64,000 nucleotides of DNA from Medicago truncatula (lineage: Eukaryota; Streptophyta; Magnoliopsida; Fabales; Fabaceae), in NCBI RefSeq assembly GCF_003473485.1, contig NC_053043.1:2676001-2740000 (forward strand). Reading direction: 5' to 3'. A program made the position numbers and the translations under genes. This document shows, in pieces, positions 24,901-38,800 of the stretch; position 1 is the stretch's first letter, and each line of letters opens with the position of its first letter. The notes under the pieces were generated by a model. It was given only the letters and a program-made list of their open reading frames with translations, did no database searches and was not told the DNA's origin.

Positions 24901-25458
24901 TAATGAAGGATCTGTACTTGATTTCCATGAAGTGAAGAAAAAACTCTTCCCATTCACAGGAACTTTCATACCAGGTACATAAGTATCACTTGGATGCTTA
25001 AAGCTTTCCCATAACACCACATTATCATTTGAAAGAACAAGATTACCATCATCTCTAACAAAAGCTTCAGTGTTATTCATATTGTTTCGAACGCTGGAAA
25101 CATTGGTAGACCATAGTTGGTTTTTGTTTTCATCAAGGATAACTAAATTACCGTTTTCTGTTATAGTAAAAGAACCACCATTGCCATTGATGGGTGTGTT
25201 TCTGTTTGCAACCCAAATAACTTCTGGACCAGGAATGTTGTAGTACCAAATTCCAACATAACGAGAAGAAGAGTCTTGAAAACCAAAGAAACCCATTACG
25301 AAGTTGTGCCCATCTGAGAATAAAACTTCACCATCTTCGTCTCTGATAAAGTCACCTTGTTTGATAGGATCACCTTGCGAGATCACTGAACAGAAACACA
25401 GGAAAATATAGAACAACAATGTACAAGAAGCTACGCGTTTGTATGTTGAGAGCATCAT
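21983..25458 (-). CDS. Gene 4: G-type lectin S-receptor-like pseudokinase
   Basis: Predicted 839-aa receptor. Exons in transcript order: 25458-24183, 23948-23832, 23692-23466, 23371-23161, 23044-22807, 22710-22563, 22285-21983. The outer part is normal: signal peptide, bulb-lectin, S-locus glycoprotein, EGF-like ([14 protein letters not shown]) and PAN; the transmembrane helix is in exon 2. All frames and splice sites are intact, but catalytic motifs are broken. HRDLK is HRNLK (Asn649 for the catalytic Asp), DFG is DFC (Cys669), SPE is SHE (His695), VGTY is VGSH, and the glycine loop reads GHGRFG. Lys552 is kept. Gene 5, its tandem sister, has normal residues at all these places. It is best read as a pseudokinase receptor. 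ATG at 25458 was chosen because the two codons before it are TTG; the next codon is also ATG. Confidence 0.9.
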
Positions 25459-25489
25459 CAACAAAAATAATGTTGCCTCACTCTTTCTA

Positions 25490-25645
25490 GGTCTAAGTTG
25501 TTTCTTCTATGAATAGGGAAAATATAGTGTTATTAGTTTTCACCACTGATCAGTTCTTTGAATTTTTGGTGTGTGAATAGGGATAGGTTTTGCTAGGTCA
25601 ATAGTAGGATAATTGCTTGCATAAGGTAGAGAAGAAAGAAAAGCA
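25490..25645 (-). promoter_or_regulatory. Upstream block of gene 4 shared with gene 3
   Basis: The sequence ggtctaagttgtttcttcta at 25490 and gctaggtcaatagtaggata through agagaagaaagaaaa at 25591-25641 match the gene 3 upstream region. Here the block begins only about 32 bp before the start codon. The sister gene 5 lacks it, so gene 4 seems to have a promoter of different origin from its coding region. Confidence 0.4.
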
Positions 25646-26298
25646 AAAAAAATAGAAATGTATATCAGATGCATCTTGCATAGATTGTAATTATTTCCTA
25701 TATTTTTTTTCCACAGAGAGCATTTGATTGTCTTTTTTTACGGTATTTGATTATTATTTTGAGAGGTTTACGGTATTTGATTGTGTTGTAGTTTAATTAA
25801 CCATATAATAACAAATCTGCTGCTTTAAATAGCATTTCCCTTTTCAAAAACTATTTCATAAATGTCTTTAAAAAAAAAACTATTTCATAAATGATTTTGT
25901 ATGATGCATATATATAATTAATAATTAATTTTCAAATTAAATACCATTAACTCCTAAAAACTAATTAAATACCATTAATGCTTAACCCACCATTGATGAA
26001 TATCAAAATCAAAACCTAGTTTTTGAGCTTCCGACCACCAAAAAGAAATAACTCTCACACGGTCGCAGAGTTTAAAAAATAAACTCCTCCTTTTGACCTA
26101 CGGTGATTTTGTTCACTCCAAATTACCCAGATGCTAACCAAATAATATGCATTGTAGTGCGCATATTTTTTTAGAAACCCCGCTTAGCAAACTAATACAC
26201 GGAGCATATATATAATTGTCGTTTTAGATTGTTCATAGTTTTTAAGGAAATGATTAGTTGAGTTGATTCCTATTACTTTCACATCGCCTACCTTCTTC

Positions 26299-28866
26299 TC
26301 CTTTGTAATACCCCGCATGTAAAAATTCAGCATCAGTTATTTTATCATTGGAAAATTTAAGAGAAGGACAAAATGGTAATTGTTCACAAAACTTTTCAGG
26401 ACCGAATCATATTATTCCAACAGACTATTGAGAATGGAATTTGCCGCTTAAAACTTTTACGACATTTAATCGGATATTTTAGTTTGAAGAATAGTATGAA
26501 AAGGGCAAATTGGTCATTTGCATAAAAAGGTACAAATAGAACAAAACTAAAATTTTCCACATTTTTCTACACTCTCTCTCACAAAAATCAGAACCTCCCT
26601 CTTCTCTCTTCCCCCTCCCTCAGGTGTTCCTTTCTTTCACTCCCACCATTACCTATTTCACTTTTGTAGCAAAATCAAGCTAGAAATGACATTTCATGTT
26701 GTAGAAAAGTGATTTTTGTGTTGTGTTTTGAGCATTAGAGGCAAGCTTGAGCAAGAAACAAGAATATTGAAGCTAGGGTTTGGCTTGGCAAGAAGATTGA
26801 GGCAGGGGCTGAATGTAAGTATAAGTGATTAATAGCTTAAATTGAGGTAAAAGTGATTATTTTGAGAAGAAATTCAAGTTATGTTGATTGATTAGATGTA
26901 TAAGTTGTTACTGACTTTGGGATTCTGCGATAACTCTGTTTTTGGGCTGTTAGTAGTATAAATTTTGTTGGAGTAAATAGGCAATTACCCCATTGAAATT
27001 GTAAGTTTCATCAATTATCCCCTGAAATTAACAAAACTTCAATTACCCTTGAAATTTCACAACGTTAATCAATTTACCCCATCCGTCAAATTTTTCTGTG
27101 TTAGTGAACATGACGTTTTGCAAATATCCCTGAAGTTTTGTGCAAAATGCCCCCCAAACTTAAAAATTTATATTATTTTTTTCTTAAAGACAAACAATTA
27201 ACGATTAAATATTAAAGCTAACTATTAATTTTGGAGTTTGGAAAAACTACATGCATATATACATCAAAATAAGGAAAAATGTGTATTTTAAAAGTGGCAA
27301 TAATGGTTATTTCTAATAGACAAATTATTATTTTTAGGGGTTTATAGAAAAATTAATAATCAAACCATTTAACAGTTTGCTCAAACCATTTAAACTACAG
27401 AACCCCCAATATTTTCATATGATTTGTTCTTGTTTACACACTTTATAGATAACTTCGTTCTAACTTCTTGTTTGTGCTTCAGGCAGGGACAATCATTCAT
27501 CGTATACAATCTAGCTCACACCACAATATTATCAGACCGACATATCATATATAGCATATTAAGTAATATTCATGTAAAAAAGACACAAATCATCAGCAAA
27601 TGAAATATGTGATCGGTATGTATAGAGAAACACTTATTGAGAAATGTCAAACAGTTAGAATATATTTCTTTACCTTTGAAATTAATCCACAAATCATCTC
27701 ATTATTGTCACTTTAAAAAATACATATTTTCCCCCATTTTGAAGCCTATTTTGATGTATATATGCAAGTAGTTTTCCCAAATTCCAAAATTAATAGTTAG
27801 TTTTAATATTTAACTCTTAATTGTTTGTTTTTAAGAAAAAAATAATATAAATTTTTAAGTTTGGGGGGCATTTTGCACATAAGTGCAAAACTTCAGGGAG
27901 GGTATTTGCAAGACGTCATGTTCACTAACAGAAAAATTTGACGGAGGGGGTAAATTGATTAACGTTGTGAAATTTCAGGGGGTTATTGAAGTTTTGTTAA
28001 TTTCAGGGGAGTAATTGACAAAACTTACAATTTCATGGGGGTAATTGCCTATTTACTCAATTTTGTTGTTGTTGCTGTTTGGAATGAAAAGCTAGAAGTT
28101 AAAAGCCATAAGTTGTTCCAAAAGCTTCCGTTTTGAGTTAAATATGTTAGAATTTCTTTATGACTGGTGTAGGAGCTGTGTATACATATTTTCTTTGATT
28201 CTGGAAAATTTGAGTTGAAATTGAATTGTCTAGAGGTCATAAGCTGTCAGTAAGCTGTTTTGGGAATTTTGCCTTAAATGACTAAGTTGTGGATTAACCT
28301 GCTGTATAAGTGGTTCATGGGGCTGAGTATATATGTTGGAACATCTTTGTTGAAGGCTGGGTCGAAATTAATTTGATAGAAGCCATAAGCTGCTAATTAA
28401 GCTGTTTGGAAGTGCTTAAATAGCCAAACGACGTACTTCTGGTGCAAGGACTGAAATTGAAATTTTCATGTATGCTGGTTGATGAAGTAAGAGTACGTCA
28501 CAAATGAGTTGAGTTGTTTTGGAAAGAGCAAGACCTATAAGCCAAGACATAAGCTATTTTGGAAAATGGATTATGGAGTTTTGGAGTTAGCAAAAGCTGA
28601 AAATTGTGAATAAGCTGCTTGCAATTTCGGGACTAATGCCAAGATGTACAAGTTATTATACAATAAGATGGCTCGTGATGAAGAAGCAGATGTAGCTGGA
28701 CTATGTAAAGTACACGTCAGTGGAACTATTTCTGAGGTAATAGGCGAGAAATTCTATGATTTGTTCAGAGAATATTTATTTATTGTAACTTCAATGTATC
28801 CGACGCCAAGTTTAACACACATCCTAGATATCCTAGGTGATTTCTAGTAGGGGGTGTTTCATCCTT
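26299..28866. mobile_element. Solo LTR (gypsy-like) with TCCTT target duplication
   Basis: The LTR starts TGTAATACCCCGC at 26304 and ends GGGGGTGTTTCA at 28861, with the short inverted ends TGTAATACCC / GGGTGTTTCA. It is flanked on both sides by the 5-bp direct repeat TCCTT (26299-26303 and 28862-28866). Removing the nested element at 26971-28058 and its extra 10-bp duplication leaves about 1460 bp. No second LTR, primer-binding site or gag-pol is present, so it is a solo LTR left by recombination. The TGTAATACCC start is common in plant Ty3/gypsy elements; the lineage is inference. Confidence 0.75.
26961..28068. mobile_element. Nested Mutator-type foldback element, 1088 bp
   Basis: The element spans 26971-28058 and is flanked by the 10-bp direct repeat aattttgttg (26961-26970 and 28059-28068). 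Its ends are GAGTAAATAGGCAATTACCC and the matching GGTAATTGCCTATTTACTC. The inverted repeats run about 330-350 bp inward (to about 27305 and from about 27700), with a spacer of roughly 400 bp. Ends beginning GAG and a 10-bp duplication fit Mutator-like elements. It has no transposase frame and is inserted inside the solo LTR, so it is the younger insertion. Confidence 0.85.
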
Positions 28867-29788
28867 GCTTCTCATCTCTCGCGTTTCATTCAGTTCAACT
28901 AATGTCAGATTTGCTTTTCAGTTTGCTTTCATATACTTTTGTGGTGATAAAATATTCCTACACTTATGACATATTCCGTTTTACTTATGTTTGATTTGCA
29001 TCTGCTTAGTGTGTCCTGTTCATTTCAGATTCTTTTATTGTCTTACTTATTATTATAATACGTGCCAGATTGCAATATGGATATTACTAGTGAGATAAAT
29101 CACAAAATCAAGAACAATTTGTATGTGTCTGTTAGTTGTCTATAATTAATATTCATGTTCAAAGTTATACTGCTTCAAAGATATCCGTTGGAAAAATATT
29201 ATTTTGTAATAATTGATGTGTTTACTAGTACCAGGTTTAATAATATCCAATCCAATTAGATTAGACTAACCAATGTGTCATGTGTGTATATTTCCTTAAA
29301 TATGCTTATTAGTCACACAAGTCAGTGGTTACAACCGGCAAGTTATATAATGTTATGTTAAACTGACTTGATTCTCGTCAACTAAGCTATGATTTACTAA
29401 TGGCCAATTGCTTTGATTACGTAATTCCATTTCATTAAACAATATGACTTATAACTATAAGTTATAATAATAGGCAATATATTTGGTTTTGACTCAACCT
29501 AAATTTGTTGCTTTGTGGCTTGTTTCTATAGTATTTCCATGTTGCTTCCTGTTCCATTGAGTAAACTTTATCTTTTTATCATTGACCAGTGAATAATCAC
29601 TTTTCTAAAGTTTCAAATTACAAATGAATATTCTATCAAAAAAGTATATTCAAAATTGGTATATACAATGTATTCAATATCTAGATTATACATTTATACT
29701 TTCAATTCAAGAGGCAAAAAGAGGAAAATCAACAAAACTATGAGCTGTGTGCAAATAAAAATGACTCAACTCAGAAAGGACATTAATT

Positions 29789-33172
<3,384 letters not shown>

Positions 33173-33584
33173 CAATGATCAAAAACTAAACGTTGTTGTG
33201 AAAATTTTTTGAATGAGAAAAAGAGAAGACAAAAAGCAGAAGAGTTGTTATGTGCCGTGACTTTTGTTGTAAGAAGACACGTTTGTATTGTTTTTGTAGT
33301 GTTGTTTTGGTTGTTAAAGACACGTTTTGAGATTGGTGAAAAAGAGTTGACTATAGAAAGCCAATGTTTGTAGTCAATAGTCAATACTTCAACAATATCT
33401 GATTTTTGGTTTTTTATGAATTCATAGCATTGAGCTTCTAGTTTCTATACATGTGAGATTTATTTAAATTATCACACATAATATAAGAAAATGCGTGCAA
33501 AATTGGATGATCTAATAATTGACAACATAGTTTTATAAATTGTTAAATGTATCTTAAGTTTATAAATTATTAAATGCATTTTGG

Positions 33585-34155
33585 AGTGTGTTTGAATAAG
33601 GTAATCGGATTTTTTTAAAGGATTTAACAAAAAATAAATATTTAAGAATTTAGAATTTTAGGAAATTCTAAATGATTCAATTGAATTGTTTCTATTTTAA
33701 AATATTTTTGTTTGGATAGAATAATAAACAGATTTATTGTCAACATTTTTGGGTTAGTTTTATAAATTTTTGAAAAAAATTTAGTCAATTTTAAGAAATG
33801 AAAAATAAAGGCCAATTTTGAAAAATTTTCAAATTGTAATTTTGGAAAGAATTAGGAAACAAATTGTACTTTTTGAAAATTTATAGGGGTCAATTTGAAA
33901 ATTTGAAAAATATGGGAACCAATTTGCAAGTTTTGAAAAAGTATAAGAAGAAAGAAAATTTGATTTTCCTAACTATTAGGTGTCATTTAAAACTCTCTAA
34001 ATTTAATTTGAACAAAATATTCATAAATTTTCATCATTTTAAGAATTCTTTGAATTAATCATCCAAACAAAAGGATTTATCTAAAAGAATTTGAATTCTT
34101 TCAAAATATTATATTACTCTCAAAACATTCTCCCATTTAAACAGGCTCTAAATAA
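33585..34155. mobile_element. Probable MITE with short inverted ends
   Basis: The left end gagtgtgtttgaataaggta pairs with the complement of the right end (tctcccatttaaacaggctc). Inner arms also pair (ttttgtttgga at about 33706 with tccaaacaaaa at about 34062). The body is extremely AT-rich. No clear target duplication was found, so class and exact ends are uncertain. Confidence 0.4.
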
Positions 34156-34480
34156 ATAAATAAATAAATAAGGATAGAAATAAATTACTTGATACTTAAA
34201 TTTGAGACAACATAGATTAAAAAAAAAGGTTTGTTTAAGAGTTGCATAATTTTATATCATTGCAATAAAATATTTAAGAGTTGCCTAAACATATTGTGGC
34301 ATTGTGGGATCATTTGTTAGTAGTATACAATGGAATTTAAAATGATTTTCTTTTTAAAGAAACTAAAATGGATTAAAATACTGAAAGCCTCAAGATTTCA
34401 GCACAAGGAGTGCCAAAACCCCAGCTGAAAGAGTCAATTACAAGAATGCCAAAACGGCCAAAATATGAACAAGACATATT

Positions 34481-34619
34481 ACGTGGGAAACTCTCTTTTA
34501 AAATGAATTTAAAATACATTGCCAATAAAATGAATTTCTTAAAAAATGAATTTTACGTGGGAAACTCTCTTTTGAAAGAGAACACATTGCCAACCAATAA
34601 AATGAATTTCTTAAAAAAT
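34481..34619. repeat. Tandem duplication of about 70 bp
   Basis: The unit beginning acgtgggaaactctctttt and running through attgcc and aataaaatgaatttcttaaa occurs twice, from 34481 and from 34555. The second copy has a few changes and small length differences. Confidence 0.6.
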
Positions 34620-35883
34620 ATCTATTGGAGATGCTCTACTAATCTAAACTTTTGTATATAAAAAAGAAAATGAAGTTGAAAAGGTACATTTGGAGAAAGT
34701 TCAACCCTTGTTATTGCATTGCCTTTTCAGACTAAAATTAAAATATACTAATAAGACAAAGGAAAAATACAAAAAGAGTATTTGGCATTGAATAGTATTT
34801 TTATATTAAAAAAATGGTGGCATTTATGACTATAGTATTGATTGACTTAATGGTGCCCACACAAGATATGCCCCACGGCCACACTGGGAATTTTCTACAT
34901 TGTCTGTCCCTTTCTTTCATTTTGCTACGTCCTTTTACTTTACCAACTCTTTTCCATTTCTACACGATTTAATGATTCTTCCATCTTGTAAGATTTTTTT
35001 TGTTGATATGTTCCTACTTGAGATTTGAAATCTATAGTTTTCCTTTTCTTCTTCTTTTTAGATAGGTTAAGTTTTCTTTTCAAACAAAAAAAAAAACCTT
35101 TTTTTCTTCTTCTAATACTCTGATATTAATCTCTAAAATCAGATCAAACCATACTACGTGGGAAGCTCTATTTCAAAAGATTTAATACATGATTTTGAGT
35201 ACCTATATGTCAATAAAATCACGACTTTTGTTATATAATGTAACATGAGAAGCTAAATTATTCAATTTACAACAAAAAGTCGAACTTCATTAAAATAGAC
35301 CAAATAACTTCTACGGTAGTTAGATGTTTATAACAAATTAGTTTTTAAGTTATTTTTACAAATTAGTCTTTTAAGTTTTACCGCAGATCATATTTGACCA
35401 ATTTAATACTATTAACTCATTGGGGGACCTTTCACATGTGGATATTTTTCTTTATGAAAAATGATGACTACAATATCTTTGTACTTTTTTGGTGGACTGG
35501 AAATTCATTGATTTGTTTTTGTTGATTACTTACCTATTCTTATATATTCTGTTCCCCTTAGTAAAGCATAGGGTGTCCTGAAAAGAACTTCAACTTTTAA
35601 CAGGGCTATTTTTGACACATGCCATCCACAATACTATTTTTGTATGAGCAAGAAGCTTATCCAAACTAGATCATATGTGACGTACACCACAATATCACAG
35701 GTGGTGTAGTATTGCAGATTGCTAATATTTTAACAAAGAAAATAAATATAACTAAAAATTCTGAGTAGAACGAGACACAGAGTCGAGTAAAAGAGTTTCA
35801 TCATCCCACAGATCATGAGTTTCATTCATACTATTTGAAATTTTTACCAGGTACATTGATACACATTTAACATCATATGTATT

Positions 35884-38800
35884 CTATCTACCTTGCAAGC
35901 TTGTGACAGTTACACTGTTTTTCGAGTCGTAATTTTGTTGAGCTAAGTCTTCTCTATGCTCAATCTTGCTTTGAATGAATGCAGGTTGAGATGGAGGAGG
36001 AAGTTTAACAATCTCACTATTAAGCATTGAAACAAATGTGGCCATGGTAGGTCTCTCCTTTGCAATTTCTTGCACACAAACAAGTCCAATATGTATGCAT
36101 CTCAAAATCTGATCCACATAATCAGGCTTACATATTTCTGGATCTATCAAAGATATAATCTCCTCTTCATTCCATAGTTTCCATGCCTTAAAAAAAATAA
36201 AATCAAATAATTGGAAAATTTATTATTATTATTATTAAAATACAAAAACTAATATTTTCAATGCAAAACCAAATTATTATAGAAACAGAAAGCAGAGCTT
36301 TATTATGAATCTGTATTGGGAGACTTACATATCCTAAGAGGTTAAGTGCTTGCTCATGGTTATAAAAACTTGTGTTCTTCCTACCACTTATTATCTCGAG
36401 GAGCAAAACCCCAAAGCTAAAAACATCTGATTTCTCTGAAAACAACCCCTCCATTGCGTATTCTGGAGACATATATCCACTGCATCTATAACTATTAATA
36501 AAGGCAAAACATTAGTTTGGTGTAGCCTTTTTTGTAATACCAAAATACCCTCAACCCGTCACACAATTACAACTCACTTGACCGGTTATTTTCAAAAACA
36601 ATAAAACTGCTGCCGTAAACAATTACCCTCAGCCCGTCTCACAACCGCTGCCACATTTCCAAACAAACATGCATTCTTTTACATTAGACAATTGAAAAAT
36701 AATTGTTCATAAGGGAAGAAATAAGTTTATCTACTCCTCCAATATACAGGTTCCACTTACTCTCATTAAATTATAATTGCTTTGGATAATTTTATGCATC
36801 CAATAAACTTACATGCATTATTTTACATATATGTTGAAGAACACGATTGACGTATATGGAAGAGCATAGTGAGTATAAACAATTGTTGATTACAGAGAAA
36901 GTAAATGAATATTATTAGTTGTATAATTGTTTTTATTTAAACTATTAAATTTTTTACAACAATATATAGTTTCCATCCTTCTATTTTGATCCTTTTTTTG
37001 TTCATTGACGTTCCCTTTTTTCTGTGTTTTTTTTTCTTTCTTTTATTCATTTTATTACTCTCACACATTTGAAATATTGGAATTATTTAAAAAATATATA
37101 TAAAAAAGACTTCATATGTATCTGCTTGAAGATATTAGAATATCGTCAAGTTTGTGATGAAGTGGCCAGTGGGAATATCTTTTTCTTTTGCATGGAATAG
37201 TCCACACATCTTTGCCAATTTCTTTTTTTATCAAATACATTGTTCATTGGCATGCTTACTGTAATTGATCAATCAATGCTCTAATTAAATGTATGAGATT
37301 AATTAATCAATCAATACTTTGTGATTGAAAATAACTTTTTAGCCAGAAGCACTTTCTGAAGCATTTTGATTATAAACTTTTTAGAAATCAAGATAAGCAT
37401 TTAGCGAGAAAAAAATGTTTCAATTGCTCCAATTTTAAATGATTTGCAGTTAAAAGCCTCCTCATGGCAGTTAAAAAATATTTATATCGACGTTTTGTTC
37501 ATATATTTTCATCCTAAGATTGTTCATTATGATTTTGTAGTAACTTTTTAAATGCTTATTTCAATTAGATAGATGGACAAAAAACATAACAAAATGGAAA
37601 ATAATCATGGTCAACAATCAAAGGACCACCGAAGGGAAAGTTGGACTCGAAATGCAAGAAAACTAAGGCAAAATATGAGCATCAAGCAAAGACAACAAGA
37701 TTTTTTTTTTTTGAAGAACATAGACAGCAAGAATTGTCTGAAAGACGATCGAATTACAGTCATACGAAGGACAAAGATAAACAAGTGGAAATAACGAATG
37801 TCATAGACGGAGAGCACATGATGCCATTTCAGGATTTGACAAATATCTATTTTGCATTGTCACATGTTCAAGGAACACATGGTGAGGCTTAGTGAGTTAA
37901 AATTATTATTTTTTAATTTATTTCATATTTATTTCAAATTACATTTACTTATATGAATTTACAATATATTAACTATTTTTAATAAATTAATCACTTTACT
38001 GTCTATATTAGAACTTACTGAGCAGCATTTTGATTCATCATATTCTCTAGGAACTCATATGAAGCGGCCATATTCTCAAGGAACTCATAACAATAGAGCG
38101 GGGCCAAGTAGAAGAAATATTGATAACACTACAAGTGTGGTATACAAGTAATTTCTAACATATTAATTTGTTAAATTTAGTAATTATATATCTTTCGGTA
38201 ATTACCTTTTTAAACTACAACTTCCTAATATGAATTCAATGTAATTTTACGGAGCCTCCAACACCAAATGTGCTATCCGGTACCACACTTAATGACGCAG
38301 TGTCATATTACAAACAAGGTACCGATTAAAATTGTGTAAAAACCCAAAAAAAATATAGAAAACAAATATATTAATATTTGGTATATTTTTATTTCATATT
38401 AAAACTTCATTAAATAGAAGAGACATACAAAACATGAAAAAATTAATAATAAATGAATTAGACTCATTGATTATTACCCTTATTGTGAAACAAGTCTGGG
38501 GGAAGAAGAGGGGGAGGAAAAAATATTGAGAAAGAAATAAAGGGAAGGACGGGAACTATAGCGTTGGTGGAAGAGAGATGGTTAGGGAAATATTTTTCAG
38601 GCTCTTCTAATGGTTTGTTTGTTAGGTTTGCTCATAATTCTACTATCATCAAATTCACATGACAAAATTATTTTTTTAAGTAATTTTCTCTGCAAACTGG
38701 AGTTTCGGCATTTCTTTAGTATGTTTTACTAAGAGGCTCCCTTTTAAACCTTGCATTTTTTTTTTTGTTCATTTGATCATACCAACATTTGTCTCATCAA

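Larger units (their letters stand above)
25646..29788. other. Intergenic region between genes 5 and 4, largely transposon
   Basis: Most of this stretch is a solo LTR (26304-28861) with a nested Mutator-type element (26971-28058). The left part, 25646-26298, is plain AT-rich DNA. The right part, 28867-29788, contains the gene 5 3' flank, with blocks similar to the gene 4 3' flank (tggttacaaccggcaagtta at about 29325). The open frame at 28644-28847 lies in the LTR and has no known domain. Confidence 0.65.
33173..35883. other. Intergenic region between genes 6 and 5, no gene seen
   Basis: It holds the gene 5 promoter side (TTGACT at about 33347), a probable MITE at about 33592-34152, a tandem duplication at 34481-34619, and the gene 6 3' flank. 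Short open frames at 33864-34058 and 34410-34661 fall inside these repeats and have no recognisable product. Confidence 0.55.

Noticed and set aside
25459-25464. Gene 4 start at 25464
   Set aside because: The two codons before 25458 are TTG TTG, not ATG; plant nuclear genes rarely start at TTG.
28644-28847. 67-aa open frame right of the nested element
   Set aside because: It lies inside the solo LTR, where no protein is expected.
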